DNA from: Apostichopus japonicus
Lineage: Eukaryota; Echinodermata; Holothuroidea; Aspidochirotida; Stichopodidae
Direction of reading: 5' to 3'
DNA: 64,000 bases
Assembly (NCBI RefSeq): GCF_037975245.1
Contig: NC_092576.1
Location: 14,302,611 to 14,366,610, forward strand
Shown: piece by piece, positions 37,901 through 48,250 of the stretch
Position numbering within the stretch: the first letter of the stretch is position 1
Layout of the letters: the number at the start of each line of letters is the position of its first letter
The notes under the pieces: model-generated
Database searches by the model: none
Told to the model about the DNA's origin: nothing
The model's input: the letters and a program-made list of their open reading frames with translations, nothing else
Translations under genes and position numbers: made by a program

Positions 37901-40900
37901 CTAGTTTTATTTACATGGTGTTATGGTTACGGATGTAAACCGGTTTCACCATTTGTCTAGTTTTATTTACATGGTGTTATGATTATGGATGTAAGCCGGA
38001 TTCTCCACTTGTCTAGTTTTATTTATATGGGTGTTATGGTTATGGATGTAAGCTGGTTTCACCATTTGTCTAGTTTTATTTACATAACTAGTGTTATGGT
38101 TATGGATATAAGCCGGTTTTTCCATTTGTTGTGTTTTATTTACATGGTGTTATGGTTCTGTATGTAAGCTGGTGTTCCCTTTTTATAGTGTCTCATCTCC
38201 ATTGTTTGTAGTGGCTTTTCATATTTTTACTTAAATATTTCTGATTGGGTTTTACCTCATTTTCAAGGAGAGATTTCAGAAGGCCATGGCTTTAGTTGGT
38301 TCCGAATTTGTGGATAAGGTGACCTTCTACAGCAACAGTTGGTGGCCTGCAAGAGAACTGGTCGAGGATGCACTGAATAGTCGATTTGAGGTACTTCTAA
38401 TTTCTTATGCTTCTCTCCGCCGGTTAAATGTTATTTTGAAAACTATGTTTCAGTAAAATGAACGACCATTGGAACAAGTGGCTGGGAAATTTATAACCTT
38501 AATGTTATAGCTGATATATGGACAGGGGCTTCAGGTAGACAGACTCTGCAGTAGATTAATTGAGAGAGGTTATCGGAAGGGTGTTGGGTGGGTGTAGGGG
38601 GGGATGAGGGGGGGTTATGTGGCTTTGAAATTTATGTTTTGCAGGTCATTTCGATAGAACATTGTTTCAGCACATTCGTGCAATTGTGATTATATAACAA
38701 CACAGGAATAATGCATAAATTTATGCACTCTGGCACAACACTACAGTTTGCCCCTTTGTAGTCGTAAATACAGGAATAACACAGAAATGCATTCTGGGAT
38801 AACACTACAGTTTTGCCCCTTCGTAGTAGTCAATACTGGAATAATGCAGAAATGCATTCTGGGATAACACTACAGTTTTGCCCCTTTGTAGTGGTAAATA
38901 CAAGAATAACACAGAAATGCATTCTGGGATAACACTACAGTTTTGCCCCTTTGTAGTAGTAAAAACTGGAATAACACAGAAATGCATTCTGGGATAACAC
39001 TTCAGTTTGCCCATTTGTAGTAGTAAATACAGGAATAACACAGAAATGCATTCTGAGATAACACTACAGTTTAGACCCTTTGTAGTAGTCAATATTGGAA
39101 AAACGCAGAAATGCATTCTGGGATAACACTACAGTTTTGCCCCTTTGTAGTGGTAAATACAGGAATAACACAGAAATGCATTCTGGGATAACACTACAGT
39201 TTTGCCGCTTTGTAGTAGTCAATATTGGAATAACGCAGAAATGCATTCTGGGATAACACTACAGTTTTGCCCCTTTGTAGTAGTAAATACAGGAATAACA
39301 CAGAAATGCATTCTGGGATAACACTACAGTTTTGCCCCTTTGTAGTAGTAAAAGCTGGATTAACACAGAAATGCATTCTGGGATAACACTTCAGTTTGCC
39401 CCTTTGTAGTAGTAAATACAGGAATGCATTCTGGGATAACACTACAGTTTTGCCCATTTGTAGTATTAAATACAAGCATTACACAGAAATGCATTTTGGG
39501 ATAACACTACAGTTTGCCCCTTTGTAGTACAGTAAACACAGGAATAACAGAGAAATGCATTCTGGGATAACACTACAGCTTGCCCCTTTGTAGTAGCAAA
39601 TACAGGAATAACGCAGAAATGCATTCTGGGATAACACTTCAGTTTGCCCCTTTGTAGTACAGTAAATACAGGAATAACAGAGAAATGCATTCTGGGATAA
39701 CACTACAGTTTGCCCCTTTGTAGTACAGTAAATACAGGAATAACAGAGAAATGCATTCTGGGATAACACTACAGCTTGCCCCTTTGTAGTAGCAAATACA
39801 GGAATAACGCAGAAATGCATTCTGGGATAACACTTCAGTTTGCCCCTTTGTAGTACAGTAAATACAGGAATAACAGAGAAATGCATTCTGGGATAACACT
39901 ACAGCTTGCCCCTTTGTAGTAGCAAATACAGGAATAACGCAGAAATGCATTCTGGGATAACACTTCAGTTTGCCCCTTTGTAGTACAGTAAATACAGGAA
40001 TAACAGAGAAATGCATTCTGGGATAACACTACAGTTTGCCCCTTTGTAGTAGCAAATACAGGAATAACGCAGAAATGCATTCTGGGATAATACTGTAGTT
40101 TTGCCCCTCTTAATACAGGGCTATTCATTGTCATCTGATTTTAGCATCAGTTCATATCGAGGGACCAACTTGCTTTAGTCTAACATACCATATCTCAAGA
40201 AATCTGCCTGCTACTGGAATATCCCCTTTCATAATATTAGTATTGGAAATGCAACCAGTCGCATTAAACTATATCGACATTTGTCCCAATTCCTCCTCAT
40301 CATCATCATCAGGCTCACGAGAGTGGTGAGATTGTGGTCTTGAATGCCGGCGGCTGCCCCTGGAAGGAGCATCTTTACGCGTTGGAGAAAGATTTGGCCA
40401 TCGAAACACCGATCAAGTACGTGCTGTACACAGACCAGGCTGGTAAATGGAGGGTGCAGTGTGTGTCTGTCTCCTCGCATTCATTTCAAAATAGGTGAGT
40501 CGAATGCTGCTCTTTTATGGGGGGGAGTTGCTAAGGTTAAGTTTAAACAAATGGATTTTTTGGTACTTTTAAGGGTTCTAAAAGATTTAACGACAGTTTT
40601 TTTATCCTTCTGCTGTGAAGATATTCAATGTGCACCAAAACCGTTAAACAATTTTATACATTGTAGACTTTATATTGGATATGAGGTAATTTATATGTTT
40701 TTGTACACTTTAATATTTTGTAGGTACATTTTATATTTTGTCCATCGTTATATTTTATAGGAACGTTTTCATATCTATGTATATAATTATACTCCTTAAA
40801 TGTTTACAATTTTTAATGTTTTGAGCTCTTGTTATCAACCAATTTCCATTGTAATTTATATGATTGGCTGAATAAAAATATTTATCTATTTTAGCTCTCT

Positions 40901-41156
40901 TAAATGACGAAGGGCTCAATCAAAAACTGATTAATTCATTTTTATGTCTTTTTTTTTCTTGTTTCTTTTTCTTTTTCATTTGCTAAGGCTATCGCTTCCA
41001 GAGAAATGGAGAGGTCTCCGAAACGAGGAACTCAGTCGACTGGCCGACATTCCGAACTGCATCTTTGTCCACGCTTCGGGATTCATAGGCGGCAACGAGA
41101 CCAGAGAGGGCGCCCTCTGTATGGCGACCAAGGCTCTCGTCATGAACAAGACATGA
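34858..41156 (+). CDS. MYG1: MYG1 exonuclease, seven exons
   Basis: MYG1 proteins are DHH-type 3'-5' RNA exonucleases of nucleolus and mitochondria that couple nuclear and mitochondrial translation. Exons: 34858-34984, 35298-35403, 36683-36913, 37800-37878, 38268-38390, 40313-40494, 40988-41156, giving 338 residues. Motifs: [32 protein letters not shown] then RYDHHQR (metal-binding aspartates and DHH), [65 protein letters not shown] and [11 protein letters not shown], all in family order. An in-frame TGA lies at 34,819, but an acceptor-like TTTAG at 34,824-34,828 leaves an open frame into the ATG. An upstream exon could therefore add a mitochondrial presequence, which is lacking from this start. 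Confidence 0.96.
35298..35403 (+). CDS. MYG1: MYG1 exon with DHH motif
   Basis: Encodes [20 protein letters not shown] then the YDHHQR signature. Donor AAAG|GTAAAG, immediately followed by a SINE. Confidence 0.95.
35404..35712 (+). repeat. tRNA-derived SINE, family D
   Basis: Head GGTGGCCAATTGGCTAAGG with B box CTGGTTCGATTC; body GTGTCCTTGGGCAAGATGCT and TTAAATGGGTACCTGTGAG; tail AAAGCGCTTTGAGA and AAAGCGCTATATAAAA. A second copy lies at 54,252. It starts at the MYG1 donor itself: the GT overlaps the repeat boundary. Confidence 0.85.
36683..36913 (+). CDS. MYG1: MYG1 exon 3
   Basis: Encodes [20 protein letters not shown] to [18 protein letters not shown]. Acceptor CGTCCCCAG. Confidence 0.95.
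37800..37878 (+). CDS. MYG1: MYG1 exon 4
   Basis: Encodes [20 protein letters not shown] and ends ATATGGAT|GTAAGC. This donor is repeated five times in the following minisatellite. Confidence 0.94.
37867..38175 (+). repeat. 56-bp minisatellite carrying the MYG1 exon 4 donor
   Basis: Units of TATGGATGTAAGCTGGTTTC plus CACCATTTGTCTAGTTTTAT plus TTACATGGTGTTATGGT. Donor-like GTs fall at 37,879 (true), 37,935, 37,991, 38,048 and 38,164; one unit has mutated to ATATAAGC. Confidence 0.92.
38268..38390 (+). CDS. MYG1: MYG1 exon 5
   Basis: Encodes [20 protein letters not shown] and [18 protein letters not shown]. Confidence 0.95.
38697..40115 (+). repeat. ~63-bp minisatellite, about 22 units
   Basis: Units containing GAAATGCATTCTGGGATAAC, ACTACAGTTTTGCCCCTTTG and TAGTAGTAAATACAGGAATA. 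Variants (TAGTACAGTAAATA; AGCTTGCCCC) alternate in blocks near 39.5-40.0 kb, showing higher-order amplification. In MYG1 intron 5. Confidence 0.95.
40313..40494 (+). CDS. MYG1: MYG1 exon 6
   Basis: Encodes [20 protein letters not shown] to [20 protein letters not shown]. The acceptor lies in a short (ATC)n run. Confidence 0.95.
40988..41156 (+). CDS. MYG1: MYG1 last exon
   Basis: Encodes [40 protein letters not shown] and the end KALVMNKT then TGA. Confidence 0.96.
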
Positions 41157-41337
41157 TCGGTGTTGTACGGAAGCGACAGATTGTCTGCGATCAAAAAAAC
41201 GGAGAAATATGTCCCGAAGGAAAACGAGAGTCACGAACATTTCTCGTGGGTGACAGGTTGAGTCGCTGTCACAGGGTCACGATTGTCACGCCAAGTGTGG
41301 TCTCACAGAGCAATGTAGTTCATTATGTCTTCTTTGG

Positions 41338-41782
41338 AACATTATTATACAATGCTGTTGCATATTCATGCTGTTGTGCACTGGCCTGCATATTCATACC
41401 ATTGGCCCCTCCCTCCTCCTCCTCCCCTATTCTGGACTGATGTTAACAGACTAGGAGTTTTGGACGTGAGTGAATCAAGGCAGGAACCTGGAATATTATT
41501 AAACAATGCTGTTGCATATGCATATTCATTTCATTGGCCCCTCCCTCCTCCTCCTCCTTCCCTATTCTGGACTGATAATTAACAGACTAGGAGTTTTGGA
41601 CGTGAGTGAATCAAGGCAGGAACCTGGACCATTATTAAACAATGCTGTTGCATATTCATACTGTTGTGCTCTGGCCTGCATATTCATACCATTGGCCCCT
41701 CCCTCCTCCTCCTCCCCTATTTTTGACTGGTGTTAACAGACTAGGAGTTTTGGATATGAGTGAATTAAGGCAGGAACCTGGA
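41338..41782 (+). repeat. ~150-bp tandem repeat, three units, in MYG1 3' region
   Basis: Units with AATGCTGTTGCATATTCAT, CCTCCCTCCTCCTCCTCCC and GACTAGGAGTTTTGGACGTG. They lie 180 bp after the stop, so probably in the 3' UTR. Confidence 0.88.
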
Positions 41783-41914
41783 AGAAGTGGTTACAGAAGT
41801 GTTCCAGTCGTGAAAGGGTGGTGGCCTAATGGATGAATTTAGGCATTTTCTAGTTCACAGATAAATGCAGCAAAAAAATTGTAAAGAAATTCCGAGCTGC
41901 CTGTACACGTGTCC

Positions 41915-41920
41915 AATAAA
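41915..41920 (+). promoter_or_regulatory. Candidate MYG1 polyadenylation signal
   Basis: AATAAA in GTCCAATAAACTACC, about 760 bp after the stop; further AATAAA motifs lie near 42,132. Confidence 0.45.
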
Positions 41921-42445
41921 CTACCCCTGGAAAGTGAAACTGGCAAATTGTTGAAAGTTTGAATCTAGTTCAGTTTATTTCACTCGCTACTTAAAACCTT
42001 TGCTTGCTGAAAATATTTTGTAAGGTACCGCCAAGTTTGATCAGATATATTTTTCTAACATTTATGTTGTAAAACGTGGTCTTGCAAACGGGTTATCGCA
42101 CCGAGCATTATTTTGAGAAAAGACGATAACCAATAAAATAAACGGAGCTGGTTTATCAAATATATTAATTAATCAACCAATATCATAATCCCATCCCTAC
42201 CTATCAAATAGAAGAATTCACAAAATAACATTTTCTGTTCTTATTTTATTTTTCTCTTTTGTATTATGCTTACATCGAAGAGATTAAAACTGCATGTGTT
42301 CAAAAGGAAAAAGTCCACAAATGCTTGTAATGGATGCCTCCCATATCTCTCCACCCCTTTCCTCCCACACCCTTCTCCCCACCCCTCCACCCCCACTCCT
42401 TCATCCCCCACTCCTTCATCCCTACCCCTTCATCTCTACAAGAAG

Positions 42446-43895
42446 ACGGATCTGTCAAGGCTGCTATCAATTGATCTTATTTTATTGCTGCCAAAACAAT
42501 TCTGTACTTTTGTTGGCAGAAATCTCCAGAGAGTTTTGAGTTCCGTAGAAGCCGAGATGATTGTTATAGTTTGACTGGATTTCCAGAATTTATATGTTTT
42601 TACCCCAAATCCCAACCTAGATTAACTGAAAATGTTGGGTCTCTCCAGGGAGTTGTTATGGAACAACTCCCTTGTCTCTCCAAATAAATCCATATACATA
42701 AATATGAACAACTTACTTGTCTAACTTAAATGGAACAATAAGAAATTTTCCAGGATTTAGAGGGGTAACAAATACTCTTGTCCAGTACATCCGAAACAAT
42801 TCCCCACCTATAATTTCTTCCAACCTGGACATACAACTCAAAATATTCCACCACTATTTGTGTCACAATGTGTCCAAACGATAGAGTTTTCCACCCTACG
42901 ATACCCATGCACCAGGCATACACAATTTCCATGTGTTCAAACTTTTGTTTCAACAGCAAATAGTCAATTCCCCCATCACTACTCAGGCAACCCCCCCCCC
43001 CCCTTACATCACCAAATGTTGTGTTTAATGCCCTTCCAAAACAGATGTATGGTCGTTCGGGTCGGTATTTAGTCCTGTCACAAATATTCAACAAAAATGA
43101 TGACACTGCCAGAGAGCAAAAGAAACTTGGGGGAGAATTTCTACTTTTATTAAATTCTTAATTTCATTTCATGGAGGATAGAGGGATTGTTACCAACAAA
43201 CACACAAAGAAGTAAACTCACAAATGAAATCGATGTACTTTGCATTCAGTTACACGTTCGCTCTGCAAAACTAAGTTAAGTGGTGTGCATATGCCACTGA
43301 ACAACACAAACTCATTATAAATTGACATAATAGGCACTGACCATCATTAAAGTCAACCAAGGTATACCTAGGAATGACAACCAATGCCATTGTTTTGCAC
43401 TCTCAGCCCCAATAGCCTCCTTACATCGAGACAGTAACCATATCGTTATGACAATTTTCTGCTATACTGTACTGTTATATCCCGCTTCAGAGCACTCGTA
43501 GTGTCAGTATGAGCAGTACGAATATCACTTTTTTTCTTTTTTTTTGAGGTGACGGGAGTAGTTTGCTATCTCACTCGACACTTACATTACTTATCAGCAA
43601 TTGCTGGATCTTGACAAGTTGGTCCCTGCCATCTTGGATCACATCCATTAGCACAGACTCCGGTAACCGAGCAGAATCTGTCCACACAGTGACAGACGAA
43701 TGCACAGCCAGGACCAAAGAACCCATCAGAACATTCTAAAAAACGGGGAAAGAAAGTATATAAACAAAAATATTACTCAACATACGTTCAAACAATAAGA
43801 GCCCAAAGTATCTTACATAATATGGCCCATGAAATCGGAAGGGGACGGGGTGGGTGGGGTGGGGGGGGGCGGGTACAGGGTCGCTCATGATTTTC
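42446..43895. repeat. Large inverted repeat, left arm
   Basis: Pairs with 45,910-47,311 through its whole length (for example TCTGTCAAGGCTGCTATCA, AGAAATCTCCAGAGAGTTTT, ATGTGTTCAAACTTTTGTTT, AATGTTCTGATGGGTTCTTT, all present reversed in the other arm). It contains the last EGF exon and 3' flank of the minus-strand gene. Confidence 0.92.
43587..43735 (-). CDS. Exon 9, terminal EGF-like module
   Basis: Reads [40 protein letters not shown], then QDPAIADK and TAA. A donor-like TGTAAGTG sits just after the stop, and an internal AA|GTAATG could also splice onward, so the protein end is not certain. Confidence 0.75.
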
Positions 43896-45544
43896 GGAAC
43901 AATGAATTCACACTGGGGTCAGTTAGTGGTGCCGCTTATAACTCCACTGATTACAAGTCTGACTCCTGCTCAGACCCCCCGTATACCCCTACCCCACCCC
44001 GTCCCTACCCCCTCCACCCCTACATCTCAAACTGCTTCAAAACCACTATGCATTGCACCTTATCGAATGGTCAAGGAGTGAAATTGATTTTCGGTTTTTG
44101 TTTTGGTCACTTAAATAATTGTCCAACATTGAGTGAATTGACGACTGGGTAAGGGGTGGCCGGACGATGGAAAGGATCTAATTAGCATATTAATACTAAA
44201 GTCATTTTATTTTTTTATGTTTTTAATATATCATTTTTAATTTAAGGAATAATTTGCTCCATTCAATGGGGAATGCTTTCTTGGTATTACTCCATCTCAT
44301 AGGCGTAGGAGCCTAATTTGATTGGGGGGGGGGGGGGGGCGGGGGCTGTAACGACTTGCCCGAAAAAATGTAACCAAAATTTCAACATGTTAATGTGCAT
44401 ATCATATAGGCATTCATCGGTTATGACATCACATGCCAATAACATACAATCTTATCCGTGAAGTCGTTACATTACAATGATAATAATAATATAAGTTTAA
44501 CCATTGAAAAATACATTGCAAATAATTCTTCTTTCATTAGGTGCCCGAAAAATTCTCAGCATATTGCCCGAATTTTCCCCGCGGGGGGCTGGGTGCATCC
44601 CCCAGCCCCCCCCGCCTCCTACGCCTATGCTCCTTCTGACATGTCGTGTAATTCTGAGATTAAAGATCTCGTCTGTTCCTTGAATTGAAAACTGTGTCCA
44701 GGGTTCTGCATATATTGTAATGGCTCAAATTTCACTCTAAAAAAGCTCCTAAATGACTTGTAAAGGAGATTGAAATATCTAAAGCCTATTAAAAAGATAT
44801 CTATAACAAGTTAAACTTTCTTTCTCACTTTCATAAAGCTGCATTTTATGTTACGTCAATAGTAGTGTAAATTGCACACAAACCTGCAAAAACTGGAAAT
44901 TTATCACATTTTTCCTTTCTTTGATGTTTTCTTCATTATCATTAACAATCATTACGATTCAATCCCAAATATGCTAAAACAGTCAAATAATGGTCACCCA
45001 TGTTCTAATTTTCAAGACGCAAATTTAATATGATCATGCTCAAATCATTGTTTTTTTTCTTCTTCTTTCCAACAGTGACACATTTTAATCTCTAATTTAG
45101 CATTTCATGCTATTTTTTGAACCATATCTATATGGATTGCTTTGTTTGTGTCATTTTAATGTCTGTAATAATCATATTGACAAAAAAAAAAAGTATTTTG
45201 AAAGAGGAGGAAGTTGAAAATGTTTGTCTGCTATGGTTGTATAAAATCGTACGGTCTTAAATATCCCACGTGATTTATCAGATGTAACGAGGTCAGATAT
45301 CATACTTACTCTTCTGACATCCAACACCCCAGAAACCAGGGGCGCAGGTGGTACCAAAGGGAATGGATTGCGAGATGGTTATCCCTCGACCACTGGTACC
45401 TAACATATCGACGAGGGAGAACTGTCCGTTGTTACCAAACTGATCGGCGTTAATGGCTGTAGAAAAAATGAAATATGTCATAAAAGGTATAACATTGACA
45501 ACAAGAAGACATATTTATTGCCATCTATAGTTGGATATATAATA

Positions 45545-45606
<62 letters not shown>

Positions 45607-48089
45607 ACACACATACACACACTTACGGTGCTGACATAAAGGTCCAGCGTATCCTGGTGGACAGGTACACAATCCTGCTGGGAAGCGGGGATTGACAACA
45701 CCACCATGCTGGCAAACAATAGGGCCACCGTTACAGGGGCCAGTTTCGTGGAAATAACCTTTAGGACATTCTGTTAAGAAACAAATAGCAAAAAAAATTA
45801 CATCATTGTTGTGCCATGCTCCATAATAGAGTCGAAATGTTGAATCCTTCCGTTTGTTCTTGTAGACCTTTTAATGGGGGGTTGTGGGGGGGGGGGGTTG
45901 TGATTCGTTTGTTAAAGATCATGAGCTACCCTGTACCCGGCCCCACCCCACCCACCCCGTCCCCTTCCGATTTCATGGGCCATATTATGTAAGATACTTT
46001 AGGCTCTTATTGTTTGAACGTATGTTGAGTAATATTTTTGTTTATATACTTTCTTTCCCCGTTTTTAGAATGTTCTGATGGGTTCTTTGGTCCTGGCTGT
46101 GCATTCGTCTGTCACTGTGTGGACAGACACTGCTCGGTTACCGGAGCCTGTACTAATGGATGTGATCCAAGATGGCAGGGACCAACTTGTCAAGTAATTA
46201 ATGATATGTGATGTAAGTGTCGAGTTAGATAGCAAACTACTCCCGTCACCTCCAAAAAAAAGGGGAAAAAATGATATTATACTGTTCATACTGACACTAT
46301 GAGTGCTCTGAAGCGGGACATGACAGTACAGTATAGCAGAAAATTGTCCCAACTTAATGTCATAACGATATGGTTACTGTCTCGATGTAAGGAGGCTTGT
46401 GGGGCTGAGAGTGCAAAACAATGGTACTGGTTTTCTCTCCTATGTATACCTTGGGTGACTTTAATGATGGACAGTGCCTATTATATCAATTTCTAATGAG
46501 ATTGTTGTTGTTCCGTGGCATCTGCGCACCACTTAACTTAGTTTTGCAGAGCGAACGTGTAACTGAATGTAAAGTGCATCGATGTCATTTGTGTGTTGAC
46601 TTCTTTGCGTGTTTGTTTGTAACAATCTCTCTTATCATCCTTGAAAAAAAAAATTAAGAATACAATAAAAGTTGAAATTCTCCCCCAAGTTTCTTTTGCT
46701 TTCTGGCAGTGTCATCATTTTTGTTGAATATTTGTGACAGGACTAAATACGGACCCCAACGACCATATATCTGTTTTGGAAGGGCATTAAACACAACATT
46801 TGGTGATGTAAGGGGGGGGGGGGGTTGCCTGAGTAGTGATGGGGGAATCGACTATTTGCTGTTGAAACAAAAGTATTAACACATGGAAATTGTGTATGCC
46901 TGGTGCATGGGTATTGTTGGGTGGAAAACTCTATCGTTTGGACACATTGTGATACAAATAGTGGTGGAATATTTTGAGTTGTATGTCCAGGTTGGACGGA
47001 AATGATTGGTGGGGGATTGCTTCGGATGTACTGGATGCAAGAGTATTTGTTACCCCTCTAACTTAGTTCTTATTGTTCCACTGAAGTTAGACTAGTAATT
47101 TGTTCATATATGGACAAACCAACATTTTAAGTTACTCTGGGTTGGGATTTGGGGTAAAAAAAATATCAATTCAGGAAATCCAGTGAAACTATGACAATCA
47201 TCTCGGCTTCTACGGAACTCAAAACTCTCTGGAGATTTCTGCCAACAAAATAACAGATTTTTTTAGGGCAGTAATAAAGGTCAACTGATAGCAGCCTTGA
47301 CAGATCTGTATGAACATTACAATATGAACATTAAATAAACGTTATTTCCCTTTATTTTTAAGTTTGTTGTTGGCATAATCCCGGAGCGTCCTAACTCTAA
47401 CCTCGGAACCTGTCTTTAAACTCCTTGAAATACCCCAGGGCCTACCTCACCCCATCCCACCGTGTTCTCTCGCTGTCTTCCAACTCACCCGGCACTCTTG
47501 AAATAAAGCTATGGTTATTTTAGACTCCCCCTCTCCCCCCCCCCCCCAAAAAAAATAGAGTGCTTACCTGATAGAATGACTCGAACATACTGGACCCACC
47601 CTCTTTGGAATCCGCGTTGACGTGGGTAAATCACGTATAAACCCACCTCAGCAACCGTGGTAAGCTGAAGGCTAGTCATCCCGAAATTATCATCCAACTT
47701 CTTTTCCCCTGGAGCTAATGCACTAAAAAATGTCCACCGCAAATTACGCCTCGACTTCGCGTTTCCACCTAGCACACTTATGGTCACCGGTTCTCCAAGG
47801 TTCAACTCTCCTGGATCGGCGCTGGCAGGATATGCCGTGATTAACGTGGGATGTTCAACGTTGATGGAAGCTTTATATGACATCAATAATGATAATAAAA
47901 ATATAATAACATGGTAAAGTATCATTATTTTCAAATACTAAGTAGGTTTATATAAACAAAACCTAAAAAATTAATATAATAGTATTATACACTATATATA
48001 TATGTATATATATAAATATTTATATAACCTAAATAACCTATATATATATATATATATATACATACATACATACACAAATATACATACAT

Positions 48090-48134
<45 letters not shown>

Positions 48135-48181
48135 CATATATATATATACATACATACACAAATATACATACATACACACAC

Positions 48182-48250
<69 letters not shown>

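Noticed and set aside
38805-40134. Chain of antisense frames with [16 protein letters not shown]-type repeats
   Set aside because: Products of the 63-bp MYG1 intron minisatellite.
41006-41440. 144-codon frame overlapping the MYG1 last exon
   Set aside because: Out of frame with the conserved MYG1 reading; a shadow.
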